The notes under the pieces are model-generated. The model did not search any database. It was not told the origin of the DNA and saw only the letters and a list, made by a program, of their open reading frames with translations. A DNA stretch of 64,000 nt from positions 1 to 64,000 of the forward strand of contig CALKRF010000024.1 of the NCBI GenBank assembly GCA_937990665.1, given 5' to 3'. Position 1 is the first letter of the stretch. Every line of letters begins with the position of its first letter. Position numbers and translations under genes: made by a program. The stretch is from an uncultured Atopobium sp. GTDB taxonomy: Bacteria; Actinomycetota; Coriobacteriia; Coriobacteriales; Atopobiaceae. Below are positions 35,617 to 44,982 of this stretch, one piece after another.

Positions 35617-36834
35617 TTAGGCGCTTGCACCCGAGGTGGCATCTACGCCTGCACTTGGTGCGGGAGCACCAGCAGCAGGGGCGGGAGCGCCAGCTGGTGG
35701 AACAACTGCGCCGCTAGCGCTTACGAGGCGCTGACCTGTGGTTTGTAGGTACCAATCCAACCATGGCTTGAAGTTGAAGACAATCTCGTTGATGCCTGCA
35801 TACGAGCCATCGGGGTAGTACATTGCCTGGTAGTTGTGGGTGTTGATGATGTCGGCTGGTGTACCTGGGACAATGGTACGTACATACTCTTTATCGCCGT
35901 TTCGAAGTACACCGATGACAAACTCAACATTCTTCATGCGACCCTCGGGAAGAGAGTTGTGAACTGTGGAAAGACGGTTGCCCGACTGCTCAGGAACGCG
36001 TTTTGCCAGCATAGTGTCTGGGTTGTCGTGAGCGTTGTTGTAGTAGAGGAACTGATTGTTGTCGTCCGCGTAAGTTAGCTCAAATGGCATTGCCTTCAGG
36101 AACATGTCAATCTGGTTGACCGTCAAAATGCCGTGGTCAAGCTTGACGTATGTGTCGCCCGAGACCGCGCCCACAAGCTCGGCGGCCTTCTCGACCCAAT
36201 CAGGATCGTCGGGATCAATGCCCTGGATAGTGGTGGAAATTGAGTTGGTTACGTCCAGATCCTCTGGCGCGATTGGCTTTGGCTTCTTCAACTTGGAGAC
36301 CACCTCTACGTATTTGACAAAGTTATCCAGGCAAAGGCCCAGGAAGCCGACGGTGCGCTCGTCGATAATGTTGCCGTCCTCGTCAAAAGCCTGCTTGGCC
36401 TTTCCAAGAAGGAACTCGTTACCAGGCAAAACGTATGCGTTTACGCCCGGAGCATCCATAATCTTGCGCAGATGTACCTGCGCGCGAGAAGTTCCTTGGT
36501 CGTAGTAAGAAGCTCCGACAATCATGACAGGCTTGTTCTCAAATGGATGCACATCGTAGGAGAGCCACTCGATGACGCTCTTAAGCGCAGGTGAGATGGT
36601 ATGGTTGTGTTCGGGCGTAGAAATAATGACGCCGTCAGCACGGGTAATCTTGTTGTACAGCAGGCGGAGCTGGAAGTTCTCATCCCACTTGAGGTCCTGG
36701 TTGAACAGAGGAATGTTATCAATCTCAAGGATTTCAAGCTCAAACTGCTTGGCAAAATGCTTTTTGATGAAGTGCAGAAGCTTTCGGTTATAGGAAATCT
36801 CCGCATTTGAACCGACGATTCCGACAAATTTCAT
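35617..36834 (-). CDS. NADPH-dependent FMN reductase fused to a PAS-like domain
   Basis: 405 residues. Residues 1-185 are a flavodoxin-like FMN reductase: FVGIVGSNAEISYNRKLLHF, STPEHNHTISPALKSVIEWL and FENKPVMIVGAS. After a linker, residues about 235-370 resemble the PAS domain of DUF438-type proteins: TVNQIDMFLKAMPFELTYAD, RVPEQSGNRLSTVHNSLPEG, then a terminal beta sheet. The last 40 residues are Pro/Ala/Gly-rich. Such reductases occur with ApbE and FMN-bearing proteins in anaerobes; both a second FMN reductase and ApbE follow upstream in the same operon. A redox-sensing or electron-transfer role is inferred. Confidence 0.8.
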   Translation of the reverse strand: MKFVGIVGSNAEISYNRKLLHFIKKHFAKQFELEILEIDNIPLFNQDLKWDENFQLRLLYNKITRADGVIISTPEHNHTISPALKSVIEWLSYDVHPFENKPVMIVGASYYDQGTSRAQVHLRKIMDAPGVNAYVLPGNEFLLGKAKQAFDEDGNIIDERTVGFLGLCLDNFVKYVEVVSKLKKPKPIAPEDLDVTNSISTTIQGIDPDDPDWVEKAAELVGAVSGDTYVKLDHGILTVNQIDMFLKAMPFELTYADDNNQFLYYNNAHDNPDTMLAKRVPEQSGNRLSTVHNSLPEGRMKNVEFVIGVLRNGDKEYVRTIVPGTPADIINTHNYQAMYYPDGSYAGINEIVFNFKPWLDWYLQTTGQRLVSASGAVVPPAGAPAPAAGAPAPSAGVDATSGASA

Positions 36835-36854
36835 AGTAGTAGTTCCTTCCAGGC

Positions 36855-37463
36855 CTACAGGTTTTCCCAGTCAAAGTTCTCGGCCTCTTTGCGGAGAAGT
36901 TCGCGCGATGCGGCCATTTTCTCGTTGAGTTTCACAAACAGACGGAAATCGTCAAAAAGCAGGTCAAGCTTCTTGACGGTAGCTTTGTCCTTCAAGTTGC
37001 CCTTCTCGTCAAATGCCTGCGGGGCGCGGCCAAGAAGGAACTCGGAACCTGGCATGATTGCGGCCTTGAGCTCGGGAGCGTCCAGAATTTGACGGAGCTG
37101 AAGCTGTGCGCGAGAAGATCCGAGTGTGCCCAGGGATGCGCCGACAATCATGACTGGCTTGTTGACCATAGGGAAGATGCCGTAGGACAGCCAAGCAAGC
37201 GCGTTTTGCAGGACCGCTGGAATGGAGTGGTCGTACTCTGGTGTTGCGATGATGACGCCGTCGGCGGCCTCAATTTTCTTTGCAAGCTCTGAGACAACCT
37301 CGGGAACCTTCATCTTTTGAGGCTTGTTGAACAGGGGAATGTTGTCAATCTCCACCAGCTCAATGGCGGCCTTTTCGGCAAAATGCTTCTGCATAAACTG
37401 CAGGAGTCTTCGGTTATTTGACTCTTTTGAATTGGTGCCAATAAGGCCAACAAAGTTAAGCAT
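36855..37463 (-). CDS. NADPH-dependent FMN reductase
   Basis: 202 residues from the ATG at 37463 with AAAGGAAG upstream. FVGLIGTNSKESNNRRLLQF, TPEYDHSIPAVLQNALAWLS and NKPVMIVGASLGTLGSSRAQ show the flavodoxin-like reductase fold, clearly paralogous to the N-terminal domain of the neighbouring fusion protein. Transcribed between ApbE and the fusion protein with short spacers. Confidence 0.9.
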   Translation of the reverse strand: MLNFVGLIGTNSKESNNRRLLQFMQKHFAEKAAIELVEIDNIPLFNKPQKMKVPEVVSELAKKIEAADGVIIATPEYDHSIPAVLQNALAWLSYGIFPMVNKPVMIVGASLGTLGSSRAQLQLRQILDAPELKAAIMPGSEFLLGRAPQAFDEKGNLKDKATVKKLDLLFDDFRLFVKLNEKMAASRELLRKEAENFDWENL

Positions 37464-37480
37464 CAAACTTCCTTTCTGAA

Positions 37481-38443
37481 TTACGCAAGGAGCTCAGGCG
37501 AGATCATCGACGAATAATATACGCGATTATCAGTGGTTACTATGAGCGCCTCGATGCCTTTTTCTTGTTCCACACGAGCAAGGAGCTGACGGGGTTTCTC
37601 GCCATAAAGGCGCGTGGTCCAAATTTCTCCGTCAAGCGAGTTGTCCGAGATAATCGTGATGCTCGCAAGTTGCGTGTCAACTGGATAGCCTGTCTTGCGG
37701 TCAAGAATGTGGTGATAGGTGTGTCCGTTTACCTGCAGTTTCCTTTCGTAGGTGCCGGAGGTCACCACGGACTGGTTGCAAATAGGCAGCACAGCAAGGT
37801 TGGTGCCTCGTGGTTGTCGCGGATCCTGGATGCCAATCTGCCACGGCCTACCCGCGAGCACATTGTCGCCAATTGTCTTAATGTTACCGCCAAGGTTGAT
37901 AAGGGCAGAAGTGACGTGCTGACTTTTCAGATAATCTGCAATTTTGTCGGCGATGTAGCCTTTTGCCAGACATCCCAAGTCCAGCTTCATGCCCTCTTTG
38001 GCGAGAAACACGGTGCAGTTCACGGGGTCTAATACGATGAGCTGCGGATCGGTAAGCGACAATGCGTGATTGACCTCGGCGTTATTTGGAATGCGAGCGT
38101 CTGCAAAGCCGATTCGCCAGGCTTGTACCAAAGGACCAAGAGCAATGTTTAAATGACTTGCAGGTAGAAGGCTTTGCTCCTTACCAATTTGAATGAGCTT
38201 AAACAACTCGGGATCAACGGGAACAGGATGTTTGCCCGCTGCATGATTGACCTGCATAAGCTCGGAATTGGCGTCATTTGCGCTAAACCGCTGGTTGTAA
38301 ACGTTTAGAAGCTCAAAGACGTTATCAAGTAGCTGCTCTGCAGTGCGTTCTGCCTGTGCATCATTGGGAGGTGGCAATAAAGAGATGGTGATAGTCGCGC
38401 CCATCAGGTGAGTTGATCTGGAAATGTAGGCTCGTTCTGGCAC
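37481..38443 (-). CDS. apbE: FAD:protein FMN transferase
   Basis: 320 residues, GTG start after GGGAG. ApbE motifs: THLMGATITISL near the N-terminus, KLDLGCLAKGYIADKIADYL (about 170-190), ALINLGGNIKTIG (about 203-215), HILDRKTGYPVD (about 255-266), and a final segment that in the family carries the catalytic Asp-Thr (here SLDGEIWTTRLY, slightly divergent). ApbE links FMN covalently to threonine of extracellular or membrane flavoproteins. No lipoprotein signal is visible, unlike many homologues. First gene of the flavin cluster; no FMN-binding-domain substrate protein lies in the window. Confidence 0.92.
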   Translation of the reverse strand: MPERAYISRSTHLMGATITISLLPPPNDAQAERTAEQLLDNVFELLNVYNQRFSANDANSELMQVNHAAGKHPVPVDPELFKLIQIGKEQSLLPASHLNIALGPLVQAWRIGFADARIPNNAEVNHALSLTDPQLIVLDPVNCTVFLAKEGMKLDLGCLAKGYIADKIADYLKSQHVTSALINLGGNIKTIGDNVLAGRPWQIGIQDPRQPRGTNLAVLPICNQSVVTSGTYERKLQVNGHTYHHILDRKTGYPVDTQLASITIISDNSLDGEIWTTRLYGEKPRQLLARVEQEKGIEALIVTTDNRVYYSSMISPELLA

Positions 38444-39021
38444 GACTCTCCCATAGTGTCCAACAGCAGTTTGTTCAATTTTACCTGCAGATTGCGTAGC
38501 AGTAATTCTATTTTACGTTTGTTTATTACAGTCATTTGTTGTATCGACAACATTTTGGCGAGAAACTCTACAGCTTTGGTTGCTCGCTGAAGACCGCTCT
38601 CAGCTCCAAACGTGAAGAAAACTGTGGAGTTAATTTGATTATTTATTCATGGTGATGTCTGTTTATTGTTGATATGTACTTATTCCAGTATCATTTTTTG
38701 CAGAAAGTACTGACCGATGATTGATTCCTGGCTGACGCGTATACGCCAGCCAATTTTTTTGAAGGAGTATGTAGGAAATGAAAAACAAGATGGCGTGGTG
38801 TACACGTTTTTCTCGCTAGCAGAAATGAAGTTAAATCTACGCACTTAGTAGCATTAATTGTGCGCAATTTAATGAGTTTTCAAAGTCTTTGTCCAAGATT
38901 GAAATAAAAAACTTTAATTGAATACAATATTTCTTTAGAAATTAGGTCAAAAACCATTAGTATGTTTAATGGAGCTATATATGTCTCCAGGGGTACGCTC
39001 GATAGGAAAGATGGGGTTGAT
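38444..39021. other. intergenic region with small inverted repeats and an attenuator-like hairpin
   Basis: 578 bases. Features: TGTTGT / ACAACA inverted repeat at 38537-38552 (4-base spacer), a GGCGAGAA octamer at 38557, the strong terminator at 38729-38760, and after it a tiny ORF (about 38780, MKNKMAWCTRFSR) with AAGGAG at distance. The region probably holds the divergent promoters of apbE and the surface protein and a leader transcript ended by the hairpin. Confidence 0.45.
38729..38760 (+). terminator. terminator or attenuator upstream of surface protein gene
   Basis: Stem TGGCTG..GCGTA / TACGC..CAGCCA followed by AATTTTTTT. No gene ends just upstream on this strand (ApbE reads away), so the terminated transcript must start in the intergenic region: a small RNA or a leader of the surface protein gene. 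Confidence 0.7.
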
Positions 39022-42000
39022 ATGAGCAACTTTAAGAAGTCGTTTGCAACTATGTTTGCAGCAATAATGATGCTCACCGGTATTATTATTTTAGGTACAA
39101 GCACTGTTGCAAAAGCAGTGACATATCCGTTGACGCAGAACATTGATTTTGGCGCTGACGGACAACTTACTGTTAACCTTAAGCCCACTTCACCCACAAC
39201 CGTTAAGGGCAATGCAAATATCTCCACAGGTATCGAGATTGACGCAACTGGCCTTCATAAGCCAATCGACGGTCTTTACCTGGAGATTGAGGTAAACACC
39301 AAGCAGTCCTCTACGGATATCAACAATACCAACAACATTACTCCTGATACCTATCTTGATAACTTTGCTACTCCAGCAGCAGCTACACAGCCTATTATCA
39401 AGCGCGAGGAGACCATCGTTACCCCTGATGGCAGGACCATTAAGCGCCTGTACCTCAACACTATCGATACCACCGTTAAGCTGGAGCTCCCTTACGTTAT
39501 GAGCTTTAGAGACATGGTTACCCCAGCAGATTTCCAGCTCAAGCCAGTTGTTCGTGTGTACAATGCAGACGGCACCGAGCTTGCCAACATGCCTGATCAG
39601 ACATACTCCATCACCTACGACAAACCTTGGCTTATGAAGCAGGTTGCAGGTGAAGAGACCAATGACCAGCTCCTGTATGGTGGCATTAACGCCCCAGGTG
39701 ATTCCTCCGCTCTTTCCAACGATAAAACCGCAGACGTCATCTTCAGCTTTAGGCTTTACCAGTACTATCGTGCTTATCGCTCCATCATCATCACTGATAC
39801 CCTTCCTACATACGTAAACGCAGCAGGTCAAACCGTTACTGCTCACTTTGACCCAGCTAAGAACCCTAACTGGACACTCGGCCCAGATGGACGTACCGTA
39901 ACCCTCAAGTTTGATATTCCTGCAGGAACTACCATTCTCAACGACTACATCAGAGATAACCTTCCTGCGTATTCCCAGCTCAAGCTTTCCTTCCCAGGAG
40001 CTCGTTACCTCAATGGAACTAACCGTGTAATCTTCAACAACACAGCTACTCTTCAGGGCATTCCTTATAACCCAAGTGCCGCTGAAGAGACAGTTGGCCA
40101 AGTCCCAGGCAACGAGCACAACTTTGACGACGATACCAAGCAGTTCCGCCTTGCTGGTAATGATTTCAGCGGCAACGGCATGCTCAGCAAGCGTGGTCCC
40201 GTTACCATCCAGTACGACAAGAACGGTCTTGCGGTTAAGAAGCTTGACTACACCATCAAGTTGGTCAACAAGCTGGATACCCCACTCACCGACATCGAGT
40301 TCATCGAGGATGTTGCTAACACTGACAATCGCCTCTTTATGACTGCGCTGACCGGCAATCTTGTTGCAGTTGGACAGCGTATTGGACTTAACATGGACCA
40401 GATTGAGGTTCGTGGTTATAAAGCTGATGGAAGCTACGACATCATTCCTACTAAGAAAAATGGAGCAAACTGGCTATATCGTGCTGATATGAACTCGGCT
40501 AGCCAGCAACAGCTACAGTCTTATCTGGACCAGATTAACCAGGGCACGCTCGACCCGTCCAATGCTTCTGCTGTTTCTCCTCAGTACAGGAAGATTGGTA
40601 TTTATTTCAAGAATGTAACCCTGCAGCCAACCAGCAACATTGATTTCAACATCCAGATGATGTTCATGAACCCATTTGGCGAGGTTTACAGCGACAGACC
40701 TATTACCAACATCATCAAGGTCAACGCCAACAAAGTTAATACCGACGGCACCAAGACTCCAATGAACTTCTCCGCAAATTGGGATACTCGCTTTACTCCA
40801 TTTAGCGAGAAGGTCTGGCTGTCCAAGTCCTCTTGGTACCAGCGCGTTGGTATGCCTAACGAGCGCTTCAGTGCTCGCGTTGGCTTTGCACTGACAGAGC
40901 TTTCACCTGCTCGTTACCTGAAGAATCCAACTTTCGTCGATCTTCTCCCTACGGGCGTTTCTTATGACGAGAACACCACGGTTTCACCAATTGCTGATTC
41001 ACTGCAGCCTGAGAAGGTTGAGTACATCAGGAACTACAACGAGACTGGACGCAATGCAATCAAGATTACCCTTCCATCTGGATACGTGTATCAGTATGGA
41101 ACCATGGGTTATGAGATTAGGAACCTGGTAATCAACGACGACATCATTCCTTCTAAGGCCGAGAATGACGTTCTGAACAACAATAATGACGTCTACTTCT
41201 ATGCAACAAACTGGACTCACGGAACACCAGATGATTTCTCTGGTATGTACAACGCCAGTAACTTTGTTCAGGATAATCTTGATATCAATATGAATGGTGT
41301 CACTGACGAGACTATTCTGAAGGCAACCGCTAAGGTTCTTGGTAACAACGTTGAGAGTATCCAGTCCGACAAGCACATCCGTAGCCTTGAGCCAAACATT
41401 GCTGGCGGCGGTGCATTCTACGGTAGGGCATTTACCTCGGCTACTATCATGACTGACTTTGGCGGCGTCACTGATACCAGCGGATTGTTCCAGTATCGTC
41501 TGAGCATTCGTAACTACTACAACACGCCAATGAACAAGATTCTTATGTATGACGTTTTGCCATACGTTGGTGATGGTAGGAACTCTGCATTCAGCAATAC
41601 CCTTCAGGGTCCTATTGATCTGAAGATTGGTTCAACTGACGTCAGCTCCCAGTACGATATTTATTATCGTACCGATGAGCACCCAGCTCAGAACGATATC
41701 AACGAGATTAACAGCCCAGAGTGGACTAAGACTCCAGCTGACTACACCAAGGTAACGGCAATCAAGATTGTTGGTAAGGATGGCACTATTCTGCCTCCAT
41801 ACACCGTTCTATCTGCGGTCCTAACCATGAAGGCACCACTGTATGATCCAAACCTCTCCGAGGCTCTTGCATACAACGACATGAGCGTTATCTACAACAA
41901 CGAAGCTGCTATGCGTCGTACCGAGAAGGTTGCAAACCAGCTTGTCGACATCATGGATGTCAAGGTAGAGAAGAAGTGGCTTGACGCTGACGGCAACGCA

Positions 42001-43557
42001 ATTGCTCAGCCAGATGCTACCTCCATTACCGTAAAGCTTCTTGCAAACGGTGTTGATACAGGTCAGACGCTTGATCTTACCGCAGCCAACAACTGGACTG
42101 CTTCGTTTACGCACCTGCGTAAGTACACCGTTGAGACTCACAATGACGGCTCCACTACAAAGACTCCTATTGTCTACACTCTTGAAGAGGTAGGCACAGA
42201 CGCTAATGGCATGGTCACTTACAATGGAAAGAAGTACAAGGTAACTGCTACTTCTGGTCAGGCAGATGAGAATTCACCAAACGATTCCGTTGCTCTGAGT
42301 GTTACTAACCAGCTGCAGCAGGAGAAGGTCTCCGTCTCTGGCAAGAAGCTCTGGGACGACTCCAATAACAACGACGGCAAGCGCCCAGCTTCCATTGTTG
42401 TCAGGCTTCTTGCAGATGGTGTTGAGGTTCAGCACAAGACGGTTACTGCTGCAGATAACTGGGAGTACACCTTCTCTGACCTGCCTAAGTTCAACGGCAA
42501 TGCAGAGATTACCTATACCGTATCTGAGGATGCAGTACCTGACTACACTACAAGCATCAACGGCTTTGAGATTACAAACCAGCATGCTCCTGAGGCTATA
42601 AGCATTCCTGTTAAAAAGGTGTGGGTTGATGATAATAATGCCCAGGGTTTGCGTCCTGCTAGTGTTCACGTCAGACTTTATGCAGATGGCACTCAGGTAG
42701 GCGAATTTGATCTGAATGCAGCCAACAACTGGTCTCACATTTTCAATGGTCTGCCACGTTACACTGCTGGTCACGAGATTGTATACACCGTTAAGGAAGA
42801 CACAGTTGCTCATTACTCCGCTTCTTATTCTGGTTCTTCAGCTACTGAGCTTACAGTTACCAACACCATTGAAGGCAAGGTTTCTGTCCCAGTAACAAAG
42901 AAGTGGATTGGTGCACCTGCTGATAGCGTAACTATTCACTTGCTTGCTGACGGCGTTGAAGTTCAGAGCGCAACTCTGACCGCTGCAGATAACTGGCAGC
43001 ACACATTCAGCAACCTTAACCAGTACAACAATGGTGCGCTGATCAACTACACCATTACTGAGGATGCAGTTGATGGTTACACTACGCAGATTACTGGCGA
43101 TGCTACTAACTATGTTGTAACTAATACCAACATGAAGACTCGCGACATTCCGGTCACCAAGGTTTGGGAGAACCAGGAAGGCGATTCCGCTGAGATTGTT
43201 CTGTATCGTGACGGTGTCGAGGTTGATAGGGTAACCATCACCAAGGCTGACGACTGGAAGCACACCTTCAGCAACCTTGAGTTCTACGACAAGACTGATG
43301 GTCACGAGTACGCATACACCATCTCCGAGACTCCTATTTCTGGCTACACAACCCAGATCACAGGTAATCAAGACGATGGCTTCACAGTGACCAACACTGC
43401 TCCTGTTGTTCCTCCAACCACGCCACCTACTACTCCAGAGCCTAAGAAGCCAGGTCTTCCTTACACTGGTGACGCTTCGGGTATTGCTTCAATTGTTGGA
43501 GCTGCAGCTCTGTCCCTGAGTGGTCTTGGCATCGCTCTTAGAAGGAAGAACAGCTAA
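39022..43557 (+). CDS. LPxTG-anchored surface protein with five CnaB domains
   Basis: 1511 residues from the ATG at 39022. Signal peptide (KKSFATMFAAIMMLTGIIIL, cleavage after VAKA near residue 32). A large N-terminal region (about 35-970) has the look of repeated isopeptide-type adhesin domains. Five CnaB domains follow, starting near 975, 1102, 1194, 1286 and 1375, each beginning with a V.KKW or VTKVW strand and ending in YTVSEDAV-like and VTN strands. Sorting signal LPYTG near 1480, hydrophobic helix, RRKNS tail. CnaB domains are stalk repeats stiffened by Lys-Asn bonds. Adhesion is the likely role. No sortase or pilin-type neighbour is seen here. Confidence 0.92.
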   Translation: MSNFKKSFATMFAAIMMLTGIIILGTSTVAKAVTYPLTQNIDFGADGQLTVNLKPTSPTTVKGNANISTGIEIDATGLHKPIDGLYLEIEVNTKQSSTDINNTNNITPDTYLDNFATPAAATQPIIKREETIVTPDGRTIKRLYLNTIDTTVKLELPYVMSFRDMVTPADFQLKPVVRVYNADGTELANMPDQTYSITYDKPWLMKQVAGEETNDQLLYGGINAPGDSSALSNDKTADVIFSFRLYQYYRAYRSIIITDTLPTYVNAAGQTVTAHFDPAKNPNWTLGPDGRTVTLKFDIPAGTTILNDYIRDNLPAYSQLKLSFPGARYLNGTNRVIFNNTATLQGIPYNPSAAEETVGQVPGNEHNFDDDTKQFRLAGNDFSGNGMLSKRGPVTIQYDKNGLAVKKLDYTIKLVNKLDTPLTDIEFIEDVANTDNRLFMTALTGNLVAVGQRIGLNMDQIEVRGYKADGSYDIIPTKKNGANWLYRADMNSASQQQLQSYLDQINQGTLDPSNASAVSPQYRKIGIYFKNVTLQPTSNIDFNIQMMFMNPFGEVYSDRPITNIIKVNANKVNTDGTKTPMNFSANWDTRFTPFSEKVWLSKSSWYQRVGMPNERFSARVGFALTELSPARYLKNPTFVDLLPTGVSYDENTTVSPIADSLQPEKVEYIRNYNETGRNAIKITLPSGYVYQYGTMGYEIRNLVINDDIIPSKAENDVLNNNNDVYFYATNWTHGTPDDFSGMYNASNFVQDNLDINMNGVTDETILKATAKVLGNNVESIQSDKHIRSLEPNIAGGGAFYGRAFTSATIMTDFGGVTDTSGLFQYRLSIRNYYNTPMNKILMYDVLPYVGDGRNSAFSNTLQGPIDLKIGSTDVSSQYDIYYRTDEHPAQNDINEINSPEWTKTPADYTKVTAIKIVGKDGTILPPYTVLSAVLTMKAPLYDPNLSEALAYNDMSVIYNNEAAMRRTEKVANQLVDIMDVKVEKKWLDADGNAIAQPDATSITVKLLANGVDTGQTLDLTAANNWTASFTHLRKYTVETHNDGSTTKTPIVYTLEEVGTDANGMVTYNGKKYKVTATSGQADENSPNDSVALSVTNQLQQEKVSVSGKKLWDDSNNNDGKRPASIVVRLLADGVEVQHKTVTAADNWEYTFSDLPKFNGNAEITYTVSEDAVPDYTTSINGFEITNQHAPEAISIPVKKVWVDDNNAQGLRPASVHVRLYADGTQVGEFDLNAANNWSHIFNGLPRYTAGHEIVYTVKEDTVAHYSASYSGSSATELTVTNTIEGKVSVPVTKKWIGAPADSVTIHLLADGVEVQSATLTAADNWQHTFSNLNQYNNGALINYTITEDAVDGYTTQITGDATNYVVTNTNMKTRDIPVTKVWENQEGDSAEIVLYRDGVEVDRVTITKADDWKHTFSNLEFYDKTDGHEYAYTISETPISGYTTQITGNQDDGFTVTNTAPVVPPTTPPTTPEPKKPGLPYTGDASGIASIVGAAALSLSGLGIALRRKNS

Positions 43558-43590
43558 TAGCTAGAGTTTCAAACTTGCTGATCGCGATTA

Positions 43591-43625
43591 AAACAGGCTC
43601 CTGGTAAACCAGGAGCCTGTTTTGC
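43591..43625 (+). terminator. terminator of CnaB surface protein gene
   Basis: Perfect 14-pair stem AAACAGGCTCCTGG / CCAGGAGCCTGTTT with a TAAA loop and a following T run. Confidence 0.92.
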
Positions 43626-44130
43626 GTAGCGCGTGGAAGGCCGCCAAAGCCGCCAGTCTGTCAAAGCCACCGTATGTGCGGCGCAGAATTATCCCGTCGT
43701 ATCGCTATCCTGGTGTTTTGTAAAGCTTCTGTATTTGCCACAGCGCCAAGTGGTAAAAATGCGTTTAGTTGGGGGTTACATTTTTCTGCATACGCGTTTG
43801 CCCAGGAAAAACTTTTAACTATGGTAAAAAATGCGTTTAGTTGGACATCAAATAACGAAATTTCAATTTTCATCCCCAACTAAACGGCTTTTTTACCTTT
43901 TTGGGTACTAAAATCAGTACCCTAAAATTGTGGTATTCATGATTATGAATAAACAGACTCCATTATGCAGGAATCAAATTGCTCTAACGATTTTGACAGC
44001 TCTGGCAACATCAAGTTTGCTTCATCCGCCGAAAACTCAGCGTGCAGCAAAGAATCATCAAGCAACGCGATATAATTTTAGGTAGTTCATGGTTATTTCC
44101 TGTACTGCAAAACGTGGAGGTAAAAGGCTT
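43626..44130. other. intergenic region with structured repeat copy 2
   Basis: Non-coding; holds the second copy of the structured repeat (43752-43897), a hairpin GGGTACT / AGTACCC (43903-43922) and the ribosome site of the next gene. The open frames here are those of the repeat itself. Confidence 0.55.
43752..43922 (+). repeat. structured intergenic repeat, copy 2, with extra hairpin
   Basis: Motifs at 43752-43775 and 43823-43844 share AAAAATGCGTTTAGTTGG; the inverted motif is CCAACTAAACGG..TTTTTTACC at 43876-43897. The second and third motifs pair at about 20 of 22 positions. The inner linkers differ from copy 1 except for a shared CATTTTTCTGCATA, while the spacing is kept, so the motifs rather than the linkers appear to be under constraint. 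This copy is followed by a perfect 7-pair hairpin that copy 1 lacks. Confidence 0.8.
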
Positions 44131-44907
44131 ATGAGAAGCATCTTTGAGGATCGACAAGTATCAATTAAGTGCGACGACAAGTATTCTTATACCGTCACAA
44201 AAGACGGCTTGGCTTATGTTCCGGGTAATGGCAAGCCAGAGGTCAAGGTCCTGTTTTCCGAGGTTGGTTCAACCTTTTTGCTGAACTATTGCAGCTCAAA
44301 CGGCCCTTACGAGATTACCTTTAAGGACAACGAAGGCCACAACCTCGTTAGCATTGACACAGATCTAAAGCTCCGCGAATTTGGACATAATATCCTGGAT
44401 ACCAAGACAATCATCCTCGCTTTTGCAGCTAATAAGCTTACTACCGAGTTCCCCAATAACCTTGATACGTTAAACACCAAGCTCGGGTTTAGCCTCAAAG
44501 AAAAAAAGATTACTATCGCAAATGGCGTGATTTCTGGCGCAAAGCATCAGGTCAAGCTTTCTGACATTCGCCGAGTTCAGTGCGTTGCTGGCGGCGCACT
44601 CAACAATCTCTTTGTCTTCACTAAAGAAAAGGGCGGCTTCTTTGATAGGGCAGACATTGTAGTTCCCGTAAACGAGCTCACAGTGCCTATTCTTGAAGCA
44701 GCAATGAGAAGAAATACTGGTCATGGCATTGATTTCACCAGGGGCAATGGCTTCGACCAACCAAACAGCAACTTCATTATTATTCGTTATTTGGACTCCA
44801 GTTTCTTCGAGACCGCCCCTGGCGTCTTCAAAGAGGACTGGCAGAAGGATGCCTACGAGTTTGTTAAGTCCTTCGGTTATGACCTACAAACCATGCTAGG
44901 GGAGTAA
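44131..44907 (+). CDS. hypothetical protein
   Basis: 258 residues from the ATG at 44131 (AAAGG four bases upstream; GGAGG further off). No signal peptide or membrane helix. A beta-rich sequence with SIFEDRQVSIKCDDKYSYTV at the start, a middle stretch IRRVQCVAGGALNNLFVFTK that resembles a PH-like or bacterial PH-domain strand pattern, and DSSFFETAPGVFKEDWQKDA near the end. I do not recognise a family. Followed by a terminator shared with the converging neighbour. Confidence 0.75.
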   Translation: MRSIFEDRQVSIKCDDKYSYTVTKDGLAYVPGNGKPEVKVLFSEVGSTFLLNYCSSNGPYEITFKDNEGHNLVSIDTDLKLREFGHNILDTKTIILAFAANKLTTEFPNNLDTLNTKLGFSLKEKKITIANGVISGAKHQVKLSDIRRVQCVAGGALNNLFVFTKEKGGFFDRADIVVPVNELTVPILEAAMRRNTGHGIDFTRGNGFDQPNSNFIIIRYLDSSFFETAPGVFKEDWQKDAYEFVKSFGYDLQTMLGE

Positions 44908-44937
44908 CCTCTGGCGAGAAAAACGTCTTATCCAAGA

Positions 44938-44975
44938 AAAACAGCCGTCTTCTTAGTTGAAGGCGGCTGTTTTGC
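44938..44975. terminator. bidirectional terminator
   Basis: Stem ACAGCCGTCTTC / GAAGGCGGCTGT (one G-T pair) with T4 on + and AAGAAAA before it giving U-rich tail on -. Serves both converging hypothetical genes. Confidence 0.85.
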
Positions 44976-44982
44976 TTATAGG

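Noticed and set aside
35443..35748. 101-codon open frame on +
   Set aside because: Consists of a terminator hairpin and the reverse of the Pro/Ala-rich tail of the reductase gene.
42274..43371. Open frames on - opposite the CnaB domains
   Set aside because: Antisense shadows of repeated CnaB coding sequence.
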